Assembly: GCF_018919265.1 (NCBI RefSeq)
Contig: NZ_JAHLQO010000003.1
Span: 186,001 to 250,000, forward strand
Origin: Peptoniphilus ovalis
GTDB lineage: Bacteria > Bacillota > Clostridia > Tissierellales > Peptoniphilaceae
Reading direction: 5' to 3'
Length of the DNA: 64,000 nt
The translations under genes and the position numbers were made by a program. Below the pieces are notes generated by a model, which worked only from the letters and a program-made list of their open reading frames with translations, was not told the DNA's origin and did no database searches. This document shows, piece after piece, positions 54,277 to 62,442 of this stretch (position 1 is the stretch's first letter; each line of letters opens with the position of its first letter).

Positions 54277-56407
54277 ATTTCCTCCTATTATAATTAATTA
54301 AACATCCGCTTTTTAATATCTCTTTCTCATCTTCAGTCATTGAACCTAAATTAGAAATAATTGAATTACCTTTATTTATAATTTTTACTTCAAAATCATC
54401 TTCTGAATTTTCAATGATATTATAAACATTTTCGATAAATAAGACATCCCCCTCTTCTAAAATATTAAATTCTTTAGAAATTATTGGTAATATTCCCCAA
54501 TTAATTAAATTAGAGCGATATCTTTTAGTTGCAAATGTACCTGCAATATTTGTATCAATTCCTAAAATCTTTTGACTTGATGCGGCTTGTTCTCTAGAAG
54601 AACCATCGCCAACATTATTTCCAACTAATACTCCATTTATCCCTATGTCATTTTTATTAATATTATATTTTTCCGAAATTTCTTTTAAAATATTTTTTAA
54701 GTTTTCATCATCTTTAATTTTTTTTGATTTTTCGACAAAGTTTTTATCTTTATTAATCATTGTAAATTCTGCAAGTTTAAGTGGATTTGAGCGAAATGTA
54801 ACTGCATCAGCTGATGGAGAAAGATCATCAGTTGTAACCTCTTTATAATTACCTATTACTTTTAAAATTAAATTATTTTTAAGCTCCGGTATCTCTGGCC
54901 AATCTGTAATATTTGGACCCTTCCTAATATTTACTTCAAAATTTTCCTTTCTATAACAGTTTAAAACTTGCTCTTTATAATAATTTATATTGTAACTTTG
55001 ATTAATCTCTTCATATTCAACATCTAAATCAGTAGCTGCTATAATATATCCATTATTTCTAATTGTAGCAGCAATGGAGCGGGCGTCCATTAAAATTGTT
55101 CCAACAATTTGACCCGATGATAATTTATTTCCTTCACGTCCTCTAAAATTTCTAATGACATGTCTTATTGAAATTTGGTTAGTTGAAGGAACATCTGTAA
55201 CTCCAAAACATGGGCCACAAATTGTAGGTCTAATAGTAACTCCTGAATCCATTAAATCACTGGCAACTCCCGTCTTTACCATGTCTTGAAATACAGGCTG
55301 GCTCGCGGGATGAATTCCAAGAGGTGGAGAATTTGCCCTTATTGTAAAGCCTTTTAAAATATCTCTAGCCTGTGAAATATTTTCAAAAATACCCCCAGCA
55401 CAACCTGATATTAAAGCTTGGTCAATTTTAAAACCATTTTCGTCGAGCTTATCAATTAATTTAAATTCATTATCTTCTTTAATTTCATCAATATCTTTTT
55501 GTACTTTTTCTAAATATTTTCTTGGGTTTTTATTAAATTCTTTTATAGAGACCACATTTGATGGATGAAATGGTAGCGCCATCATAGACTCTAATTCATA
55601 TAAATTTATTTCAATAAACCCATCGTAATAAGCCTTTTCTTCTATTTCTAATTTTTTGTACTCGTCTTCTCTACCATGAAGTTCTAAATACTCCCTTGTC
55701 TTTTCATCAGTTTTCCAAATACTTGATAGAGCTCCAGATTCTGTAGTCATAACATCAGTTCCCATTCTAAAATCCATTGAAAGACTTTTAATTCCATCTC
55801 CAATAAATTCTAAAATATTATTTTTTAAAATATTATTTTCTTTTGCTTTTCCTATTATTGTCAGAGCTAAATCCATTGGACCAATTCCCTTTTTAGGTTT
55901 TCCAGTGAGTTTAATTGCAATAATTTTAGGCATCTTAATCTCATAAGTTTGTCCAAGCACTTGCTTTACAATTTCTCCTCCACCTTCACCAAACCCCATT
56001 GTTCCAAGAGCACCGTAACGAGTATGAGAATCTGAGCCAAGAATCATCTTGCCACAACCTGCCATTTCTTCTCTCATAAATTGATGTAAAATTGCCTTAT
56101 AAGGTGGTATGAAAATACCGCCATATTTTTTTGCATTGTCAATTCCATACATATGGTCATCTTCATTATTAGTACCACCAACAGCTCCAAGAGAATTGTG
56201 ACAATTTGAAAGTACATAGGGAATCGGAAATTTTTTAATACCTATGGCATCTAAACTTTGAAGAATGCTTACATAATTATTATCAGGTGAAACCAATGCA
56301 TCAAACTTTAAATTTAAGTCCTCACTATTGCCACTGTAATTATGATTTTTAATTATTCTATAGGATATTGTATTTTTTATAAGAGATTTATCTTTATCTT
56401 TAGACAA
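54263..56407 (-). CDS. Aconitase-superfamily hydratase, second paralogue (5' end interrupted)
   Basis: Large [4Fe-4S] hydro-lyase, 714 residues from a TTG at 56407. Cluster Cys are C336 (SGCAGGIFEN), C397 and C400 (TICGPCFG); [14 protein letters not shown] and DGSSREQAASSQ are active-site segments; a swivel domain forms the last ~190 residues. It closely resembles the 757-residue hydratase at 59.1-61.4 kb and is distant from the canonical aconitase. The TTG has no ribosome-binding site. The expected N-terminus lies upstream in frame (56414-56455) but is closed by TGA at 56411-56413. The product may be made by reinitiation or readthrough, or the gene may be decaying. Substrate unknown. Confidence 0.8.
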   Translation of the reverse strand: MSKDKDKSLIKNTISYRIIKNHNYSGNSEDLNLKFDALVSPDNNYVSILQSLDAIGIKKFPIPYVLSNCHNSLGAVGGTNNEDDHMYGIDNAKKYGGIFIPPYKAILHQFMREEMAGCGKMILGSDSHTRYGALGTMGFGEGGGEIVKQVLGQTYEIKMPKIIAIKLTGKPKKGIGPMDLALTIIGKAKENNILKNNILEFIGDGIKSLSMDFRMGTDVMTTESGALSSIWKTDEKTREYLELHGREDEYKKLEIEEKAYYDGFIEINLYELESMMALPFHPSNVVSIKEFNKNPRKYLEKVQKDIDEIKEDNEFKLIDKLDENGFKIDQALISGCAGGIFENISQARDILKGFTIRANSPPLGIHPASQPVFQDMVKTGVASDLMDSGVTIRPTICGPCFGVTDVPSTNQISIRHVIRNFRGREGNKLSSGQIVGTILMDARSIAATIRNNGYIIAATDLDVEYEEINQSYNINYYKEQVLNCYRKENFEVNIRKGPNITDWPEIPELKNNLILKVIGNYKEVTTDDLSPSADAVTFRSNPLKLAEFTMINKDKNFVEKSKKIKDDENLKNILKEISEKYNINKNDIGINGVLVGNNVGDGSSREQAASSQKILGIDTNIAGTFATKRYRSNLINWGILPIISKEFNILEEGDVLFIENVYNIIENSEDDFEVKIINKGNSIISNLGSMTEDEKEILKSGCLINYNRRKYAKI

Positions 56408-56410
56408 GTT

Positions 56411-56455
56411 TCAAGATCTATCTAATACTACTCCTTCATCAATTATTTTTACCAT
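56411..56455 (-). pseudogene. Cut-off N-terminal segment of the second hydratase
   Basis: ATG at 56453-56455 with GAGG (56463-56466) 7 nt upstream encodes MVKIIDEGVVLDRS and then TGA at 56411-56413. It is in the same frame as the hydratase that restarts at the TTG 56405-56407, one codon (AAC) later. The peptide lines up with [14 protein letters not shown], the N-terminus of the intact paralogue. It overlaps the last 17 nt of the RraA-like gene. A single nonsense change is the simplest reading. Confidence 0.7.
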
Positions 56456-57065
56456 TTTCATTCCTCTTTATTATTCTCGGCAAAACTTTCCCAGTTTCAA
56501 ACATCTTATTAATTGTATACTCTTCATTTTTTCTTTTATCTAAAGCTTTTTCAATTGCATCTTGTATTTCATCAGGTTTTAATGCAATAACACCATTCCT
56601 ATCACAGAAAATAATATCTCCTGGACTTATATTTATTCCACCACAATTTATTTCTACATTTATGCTACCCTCACCAGTTTTATTTGCAGTTCTTGGAGTT
56701 ATACCTCTAGCAAATATTGGAAAGCCCACTTCTTCGCAAGCATCTATATCTCTCATTGCGCCATCTATTACAACTGCTTCTGCCTTCATAAATTTTGCGC
56801 AAATACTTCTGTGGTCTCCCCAATAAGATGTTTCTATATTTCCCTTTCCCGAGATAACAATTACATCACCCTTTTGTATCTTTTCAATTGCATTTGTGAC
56901 AATTAAGCCTTCGCCATAAGGAACATCTACAGTTAGAGCTTTCCCAACAATTTTTTTATTTCCAACCACTTGCTTAATAGCTGGATTTAAATTAATTTTT
57001 CTTGAAACTGCATCGCATATTTCAGGTGTAGAGAAATCTTTTAATTTTTGAAGTAAACTATTCAC
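56439..57065 (-). CDS. RraA-like aldolase/decarboxylase
   Basis: Member of the RraA/HMG-CHA aldolase family (208 residues). Enzymes of this fold cleave 4-hydroxy-4-methyl- or 4-carboxy-4-hydroxy-2-oxo acids to pyruvate plus a 2-oxo acid and decarboxylate oxaloacetate; RraA itself only inhibits RNase E. The catalytic set is present: GEGLIVTNAI loop, R105-D106 in VIDGAMRDIDACEEVG, and DIIFCDRNGVIALKPDE, favouring an enzyme. Its ATG overlaps the aconitase stop by 8 nt. Translation ends at TGA inside the first codons of the interrupted hydratase. Substrate is inferred to be a product of the neighbouring enzymes. Confidence 0.85.
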   Translation of the reverse strand: MNSLLQKLKDFSTPEICDAVSRKINLNPAIKQVVGNKKIVGKALTVDVPYGEGLIVTNAIEKIQKGDVIVISGKGNIETSYWGDHRSICAKFMKAEAVVIDGAMRDIDACEEVGFPIFARGITPRTANKTGEGSINVEINCGGINISPGDIIFCDRNGVIALKPDEIQDAIEKALDKRKNEEYTINKMFETGKVLPRIIKRNENGKNN

Positions 57066-59025
57066 TTATAATTCCTCTTTCCTTTAACTCTTTCTTTAAA
57101 AATTGCAATTGTCCACCAGCTAATGCAACCTCAATTTCATTTTCTGTGAGTTCTAGTTTTGCATAAAATTCTAAATTCTTATTAGAGCATTTGATAAGAA
57201 CTCTCTTATTTTTTATTCCTTCTCTTAAATTATCTATTTCTAATTCGTCAAAAAGTTCAATTTTATCATAATCTGATTTATCTTCAAAAATCATTGGGAT
57301 AATTCCATGATTTAGAAGATTTGATTTATGAATTCTTGCTATTGATTTTGCAAGTACAATTTTTACTCCAAGATACATAGGATTAATTGCTGCATGCTCT
57401 CTTGATGAGCCTTGTCCGTAATTTTCTCCACCAATAATTATAGATTCTCCCATATCCTTTGCTCTTTGTGAGAAGCTACTGTCATATCTAAAGTAGCAAT
57501 ACTTACTCATTTCAGGAATATTTGATCTCATTGAAGAAAACTCTGCACTTGCAGGAGTTATATCATCTGTGGAAATATTATCTACGGTCTTAAGTGAAAC
57601 TGGAAGTATTACATTTTCCTTTGGAACTTCAGGTATTGGCAAGTGTTTAATATTAGGTCCCTTTATAACTTCAACTTCTTTAGCTTCTTCAAGTGGCAAT
57701 GGTTTAATGATCAAAGAATCATCAATATAATATTCATTTGGCTCAACAATTTCATCTAAAATATTTATATTATCTTTTAAAATTTCTTCAGCTGATGTAA
57801 AAGTTCCTGTTATAGCACTTGCAGCTGCAGTTTCAGGAGAAACTAAATAAATTTTAGCTGATGGAGAACCTGCACGACCTTTAAAATTTCTATTCGATGT
57901 TCTAAGAGCAACTCCATCTGTTGCAGGAGTTTGACCAATTGCACAACATGGTCCACATGCAAATTCTAAAAGCCTTACACCAGCATCAAGAAGCATATCT
58001 ATATAACCATCTTTTAAAAGTGATTTATAAATTTGTTTTGAAGAAATTGCCATTGTACAAGATACATTTTCATTTACTTTTCTTCCTTTAAAAACAAGTG
58101 CTGCCTTTGCAACATCTGCATAAGATGTATTAGTACAAGAACCTATAAAAACTTGTTGAACTTTTTCTTTTTCAGCATCTTTTAGTTTGACTACATTGTC
58201 TGGTTGATGTGGAAGAGCAATTAGTGGTTCAAGCTCAGATAAATTTATATCTATCACTTCAGAATATTTTGCATCTTCATCAGGAAGCATTTCTTTGAAT
58301 TCATCTTCTCTACCTTGAGCTTTCATATATTTAAAGACCATTTCATCTGCAGGAAAAATTGAAGAAGTTGCTCCAAGTTCTGCTCCCATATTTGTAATAG
58401 TTGCTCTTTGCGGAACTTCTAAATTTTTTAATGCATCTCCTGTATATTCATATACATTTCCAAGTCCTCCCTTAATGCTTACTATTCTAAGCATTTCAAG
58501 AATTATTTCTTTGGAATTAACTCCTGGTTTTAATTTTCCAGTTAATTTTACATTAATCACTCTAGGCATAGTTATTCTCATTGGAAGTCCCGTCATAGCA
58601 GTAGCAACATCCATTCCACCAACTCCAATTGCAAGCATGCCCATAGATCCTGAATGAGGCGTATGAGAATCTCCTCCCATTAAGATTTCTCCTGGTACTG
58701 CAAATCTTGCCGATTGAATAGTGTGACAAATTCCATTTCCAGGTCTTGATACATTAACTCCATATCTTTTTGCAGCCGTTTGTAAATAGATGTGATCATC
58801 AGGTGTATTTGTATTTATGTACAATAAATTGTGATCCAAGTGACTGACTGCAGTTTTAATTCCAATTCTATCTAGACCTATTTGTTCAAAGGCTAGATAT
58901 GTCATAACTGCATTTATATCGTGAGTCATAGTTTGATCAATATTAATAAATATTTCTTCTCCAGGTTTCATCTCACCTTTTACAAGATGAGTTTCTATAA
59001 TTTTTTCTGTTAAGGATTTTCCCAT
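57058..59025 (-). CDS. Aconitate hydratase
   Basis: Canonical [4Fe-4S] aconitase converting citrate and isocitrate through cis-aconitate, 655 residues (mitochondrial/short type). Cluster ligands are C297 in GSCTNTSYADV and C357, C360 in ACGPCCAIGQ. Active-site segments include SHLDHNLLY, GGDSHTPHSGSMGMLAIGVG and, in the swivel domain, NYGQGSSREHAAINP. GGAGAGAT precedes the ATG. It heads the operon aconitase-RraA-like-hydratase-PrpF. The upstream hydratase terminator lies directly before it with no clear promoter. Its substrate could also be a homologue such as homoaconitate, but the motifs favour aconitate. Confidence 0.92.
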   Translation of the reverse strand: MGKSLTEKIIETHLVKGEMKPGEEIFINIDQTMTHDINAVMTYLAFEQIGLDRIGIKTAVSHLDHNLLYINTNTPDDHIYLQTAAKRYGVNVSRPGNGICHTIQSARFAVPGEILMGGDSHTPHSGSMGMLAIGVGGMDVATAMTGLPMRITMPRVINVKLTGKLKPGVNSKEIILEMLRIVSIKGGLGNVYEYTGDALKNLEVPQRATITNMGAELGATSSIFPADEMVFKYMKAQGREDEFKEMLPDEDAKYSEVIDINLSELEPLIALPHQPDNVVKLKDAEKEKVQQVFIGSCTNTSYADVAKAALVFKGRKVNENVSCTMAISSKQIYKSLLKDGYIDMLLDAGVRLLEFACGPCCAIGQTPATDGVALRTSNRNFKGRAGSPSAKIYLVSPETAAASAITGTFTSAEEILKDNINILDEIVEPNEYYIDDSLIIKPLPLEEAKEVEVIKGPNIKHLPIPEVPKENVILPVSLKTVDNISTDDITPASAEFSSMRSNIPEMSKYCYFRYDSSFSQRAKDMGESIIIGGENYGQGSSREHAAINPMYLGVKIVLAKSIARIHKSNLLNHGIIPMIFEDKSDYDKIELFDELEIDNLREGIKNKRVLIKCSNKNLEFYAKLELTENEIEVALAGGQLQFLKKELKERGIISE

Positions 59026-59050
59026 TTTTATCTCTCCTAATTTTAATTTT

Positions 59051-59086
59051 CTATAAAAAAACTCGAAAGATATTTTTCTTTCGAGT
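59051..59086 (-). terminator. Terminator between hydratase 1 and aconitase
   Basis: A 10-bp perfect stem ACTCGAAAGA / TCTTTCGAGT with a 6-nt loop at 59061-59086, followed by TTTTTTATAG on the minus strand. Confidence 0.85.
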
Positions 59087-59094
59087 TCTTAATA

Positions 59095-61368
59095 TTATTT
59101 ATTTCTATTAAAGTTGATTAATGAACCTTCTTTAATAATTTCTTTTTCATTATCTGTAAGTGGCTCAATATAAAGTGAAATTTCTTTAATTTCATCACCA
59201 ATTACATAGGCTTTGATGTCATCAAGATTATTATCTATTGCATCTCTAATTCCCGGTACAAAGATATAATCTCCAACTTCAAACTCTGCATCTTCCTTCA
59301 TTTGGAAAGGAATCATACCCCAGTTAATTACATTTGAACGATATCTCTTTGTAGCATATTCCTTACAGATGTTAGCAAGTCCACCAAGCACTCTTTGACA
59401 GCTAGCAGCTTGTTCTCTCGCTGACCCATCACCAGGTTTAATTGCATAAATCATTGAACCAATTTCTGTTTTGTTTGGATCAATTTCGCCAAATTTTTCA
59501 GAAATTTTATCATAAACTTCTTTAAGTTTATCATCAAGTTCAAGATCTCCATTTTGTCTAGATTTTTCAAGTTCATTTACAACTTTACTTCTTCCAACAT
59601 ATTCTGGATCTCTTCTTGATAATGTAAACTCAGCAAGTCCAAGTGGGTTTGAACGATATGATGAAGTTTCTCCAGAAGGAATTAATTCATCAGTAGTTGT
59701 AACTGGATCAAGAATTTTTGAACAAACTTTAAGAAGAATGTTGTCAGTTAGCTCAGGCATTTCTGGCCAGTCTTTAATATTTGGACCATAAATAAGTTCA
59801 GATTCACTATTTTCATTTTTGAATCCATTATAAACTTTGGATCTATATGCGCTGTCATCATAAGAGTATTTTGGTAATTCATATTCTTCTGCATAAACTT
59901 CTGCAGATGTTAATATACCTTTGTTTCTTGCAGTAGCAGCAATTGAGCGAGCATCCATTAACGCAACACCAGACATTTGTCCTTGAATAGGTTTAGATCC
60001 TTCTCTATTAGGGAAATTTCTAGTTGTATGTCTAATACTTAATGAATTGTTAGCTGGAGTGTCTCCTGCACCAAAGCAAGGTCCACAGAAAGCAGTCTTA
60101 ACTGCTGCACCAGAAGCCATTAAATCATTCATAGTACCATTTTTAATTAATTCCATAAAAATAGGTTGTGATGAAGGATATACAGATAATGCGAACTCTT
60201 CATTACCAGTTGAATGTCCCTTTAGAATGTTTGCAGCTTCCATAATATTTGAATATGTTCCACCAGCACAACCAGCGATGATTGCTTGTTGCACATATAA
60301 TTTGTTATCTTTTATTTTACTTAATAAATCAAAATCAATATTTGGATTATCGGTAATTCTTTGAGCTTCAAGCTCAACAGTTCTTAAAATATCTTCTAAA
60401 TTTGCATTTAACTCATCAATAGTATATGTGTTAGATGGGTGGAAAGGCAGTGCAATCATTGGTTTAACTTTAGATAAATCCACATAAACCATTCCATCGT
60501 AATAAGCTACTTTTTCAGGATTAAGCTCTTTGTATTCATCTTCTCTATTGTGAGTTTTTAAGAATTCTTTAGTATCTTCGTCAGTTCTCCAAATTGATGT
60601 TAAACAAGTTGTTTCAGTTGTCATTACATCAACACCATTTCTAAAATCAGTTTTTAGATTAGAAACTCCAGGACCAACGAATTCCATTACTTTATTTTTA
60701 ACATATCCATTTTTGAAAACTTCTCCAATAATTGCAAGAGCAATATCTTGTGGACCTACTCCAGGATTTGGTTTATTATCTAGATAAATTCCAACAACAC
60801 CTGGATATTTAATGTCATAAGTGTCTTCAAGGATTTGTTTTACTAGTTCTCCGCCACCTTCTCCAATAGCCATAGTACCTAATGCACCATATCTAGTGTG
60901 AGAGTCAGAACCAAGTATCATCTTTCCACATCCAGCATATTCTTCTCTCATAAATTGATGAATAACAGCCATATGTGGAGGTACATAAATTCCACCATAT
61001 TTTTTAGCTGCAGTTAGACCAAATACATGGTCGTCTTCATTTATTGTTCCACCTACTGCAGAAAGTGAATTGTGACAATTTGTCAAAATGTAAGGAACAG
61101 GAAATTTTTCCATTCCAGATGCTCTTGCTGTTTGAATAATACCAACAAAAGTTATGTCATGTGATGTAAGTGCATCAAATTTAATATTTAAATTTTCTAA
61201 ATCATCGCCCTGGTTGTGTGCTTCTAAAATGCCATAAGCAATAGTTCCCTTTTTGGCATCTTCTTTAGTTACTCCATCAAGTTTAGCTTTTACCTGTTCA
61301 ACATCATTTTCATCAATAATTTCTGTGCCATTTAGAAGAAAGGCACCTTTTTCATATAACTTTACCAA
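59095..61368 (-). CDS. Aconitase-superfamily hydratase (intact paralogue, YbhJ-like)
   Basis: A 757-residue [4Fe-4S] hydro-lyase, larger than the canonical aconitase beside it. Cluster Cys are C367 ([10 protein letters not shown]), C428 and C431 ([11 protein letters not shown]), so the normal CTN signature is altered to [16 protein letters not shown] replaces the DHL segment of aconitase, while [14 protein letters not shown] and [13 protein letters not shown] are conserved. It is similar in size to E. coli YbhJ, a hydratase of unknown substrate. The start is TTG with GAGGAG 7 nt upstream. It has its own promoter and terminator, directly downstream of a LysR regulator. Substrate unknown. Confidence 0.85.
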   Translation of the reverse strand: MVKLYEKGAFLLNGTEIIDENDVEQVKAKLDGVTKEDAKKGTIAYGILEAHNQGDDLENLNIKFDALTSHDITFVGIIQTARASGMEKFPVPYILTNCHNSLSAVGGTINEDDHVFGLTAAKKYGGIYVPPHMAVIHQFMREEYAGCGKMILGSDSHTRYGALGTMAIGEGGGELVKQILEDTYDIKYPGVVGIYLDNKPNPGVGPQDIALAIIGEVFKNGYVKNKVMEFVGPGVSNLKTDFRNGVDVMTTETTCLTSIWRTDEDTKEFLKTHNREDEYKELNPEKVAYYDGMVYVDLSKVKPMIALPFHPSNTYTIDELNANLEDILRTVELEAQRITDNPNIDFDLLSKIKDNKLYVQQAIIAGCAGGTYSNIMEAANILKGHSTGNEEFALSVYPSSQPIFMELIKNGTMNDLMASGAAVKTAFCGPCFGAGDTPANNSLSIRHTTRNFPNREGSKPIQGQMSGVALMDARSIAATARNKGILTSAEVYAEEYELPKYSYDDSAYRSKVYNGFKNENSESELIYGPNIKDWPEMPELTDNILLKVCSKILDPVTTTDELIPSGETSSYRSNPLGLAEFTLSRRDPEYVGRSKVVNELEKSRQNGDLELDDKLKEVYDKISEKFGEIDPNKTEIGSMIYAIKPGDGSAREQAASCQRVLGGLANICKEYATKRYRSNVINWGMIPFQMKEDAEFEVGDYIFVPGIRDAIDNNLDDIKAYVIGDEIKEISLYIEPLTDNEKEIIKEGSLINFNRNK

Positions 61369-61454
61369 TTTTAACTCCTCATCTTAATAATATTTTAATC
61401 TCAGATTCGTCCAAGATACTAAGTAATTAGACAATTAATCAATTTTAATTCTAT

Positions 61455-61460
61455 ATTATA
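61455..61460 (-). promoter_or_regulatory. -10 of hydratase 1 with flanking inverted half-sites
   Basis: TATAAT on the minus strand, about 87 bp upstream of the TTG start, with TTCATA 17 bp further upstream. Imperfect inverted half-sites of the form TTAT(A/T)ATAAGGT lie at about 61456-61467 and 61495-61505 and could bind the adjacent LysR regulator. Confidence 0.4.
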
Positions 61461-61520
61461 ATAAGGTATATATAAAATATGAAAAATTAATATGACCTAT
61501 AATAAATACTTATATTAGAT

Positions 61521-62387
61521 TTAAATTTTATATCTTTCATCTATAAAATCAATAAATTTTGAGACTATTTTCTTCTCTCTTCTTGATTTTAAATAGATTA
61601 GCCATGATTTTCTTGTAACTGGACTTTCATCTTTGTAATATAATGGTTTTAAATTTAATCCAAGATCATTTTTATAATTTTTAGGCAAGAAACAAATTAA
61701 ATATCCCAAATCTTTAGAAACTAAATTCAGTGCAAAATCCAAATACTTCACACTAGTTTTAGGCTCCATACTAAATTTAAATTCTTCTTCCCACCAATTT
61801 TTAATTAGCTCCAAACTCTTGTCATTAGTTTTAAAATCAATTCGACTTTTGTTGGGAATCTCAGAAATTTCTAAAGGATTTTTTGAAACTAAATAACAAT
61901 TATCCTCTGCAACAAGAATTCTTTCAAATTTTCCTTCATAATCTCCTCTAACAAAGGCAAGATCTATTTCATCTTCTAAAACTTTTCTAAATAAAATATT
62001 ACTTTGTTCATTTACAATTTTTATGTTTACATCTGAATTAGTTCCATAATATTCAGAAAGTATATCTAGAAGTTCATATCTAGTGTAAGTATAAGCTGAA
62101 CCTATGATAATTTCTTTTTCTTCAGTTGTTTTTATTTCGTGTAGTTTATTTTCAGTATCCACAATAAAATCCAAATATATCTTTGCTCTGTTGGCAAGAT
62201 ATTCTCCTTCTTTTGTAAATTCCAAACCTTGTGAAGTTCTATTAAATATTGAAATATCAAATTCTTCTTCCATGTTTTGAATCCTTTTAGAAAGAGAAGG
62301 TTGTGAAATATATAGTAAGTCTGCTACTTTAGTCATATTTGGGTTTTTATATAATTCGTATAGAATTTTCCAATCAAAATCTCTCAT
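61521..62387 (-). CDS. LysR-family transcriptional regulator
   Basis: A 288-residue LTTR. The N-terminal winged helix-turn-helix (about 1-60) has NMTKVADLLYISQPSLSKRI and the LEFTKEGEYLANRAKIYLDF linker helix. The effector domain (about 90-288) has EIIIGSAYTYTRYELLDILS and the LysR-like VSKDLGYLICFLPKNY. Its ligand is unknown. AGGAGG precedes the ATG; an extended -10 lies at 62406-62411. Placed between the dehydrogenase and hydratase genes on the same strand, it most probably controls this island, with a tri- or dicarboxylate as likely co-inducer. Confidence 0.92.
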   Translation of the reverse strand: MRDFDWKILYELYKNPNMTKVADLLYISQPSLSKRIQNMEEEFDISIFNRTSQGLEFTKEGEYLANRAKIYLDFIVDTENKLHEIKTTEEKEIIIGSAYTYTRYELLDILSEYYGTNSDVNIKIVNEQSNILFRKVLEDEIDLAFVRGDYEGKFERILVAEDNCYLVSKNPLEISEIPNKSRIDFKTNDKSLELIKNWWEEEFKFSMEPKTSVKYLDFALNLVSKDLGYLICFLPKNYKNDLGLNLKPLYYKDESPVTRKSWLIYLKSRREKKIVSKFIDFIDERYKI

Positions 62388-62405
62388 AATTACCTCCTAT
62401 TATTT

Positions 62406-62411
62406 ATTTTA
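62406..62411 (-). promoter_or_regulatory. Extended -10 of the LysR gene
   Basis: TGATAAAAT on the minus strand, 19 bp upstream of the ATG. Transcription from here would begin almost at the AGGAGG ribosome-binding site. CCTCCT at 62420-62425, just upstream, can pair with AGGAGG (62393-62398) only in transcripts reading through from the dehydrogenase gene. Confidence 0.4.
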
Positions 62412-62442
62412 TCAAATACAGGAGGCAATAAATAATTAGATA

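Noticed and set aside
56411-56413. TGA in the hydratase 5' end as a selenocysteine codon or as Trp under a variant code
   Set aside because: The intact paralogue has no Cys at this position and no SECIS-like hairpin was evident. TGA is clearly used as stop elsewhere in the window (for example RraA-like, rpe-rsgA and fmt-def junctions), so a Mycoplasma-type code does not apply.
53161-59025. 2-methylcitrate cycle operon (PrpF with AcnD)
   Set aside because: No methylcitrate synthase or methylisocitrate lyase is present, and the extra hydratases and RraA-like aldolase do not belong to that cycle.
54263-61368. The two hydratases as a recent tandem duplication
   Set aside because: They are clearly paralogous but differ at many residues and are separated by aconitase and RraA-like genes, so the duplication is old.
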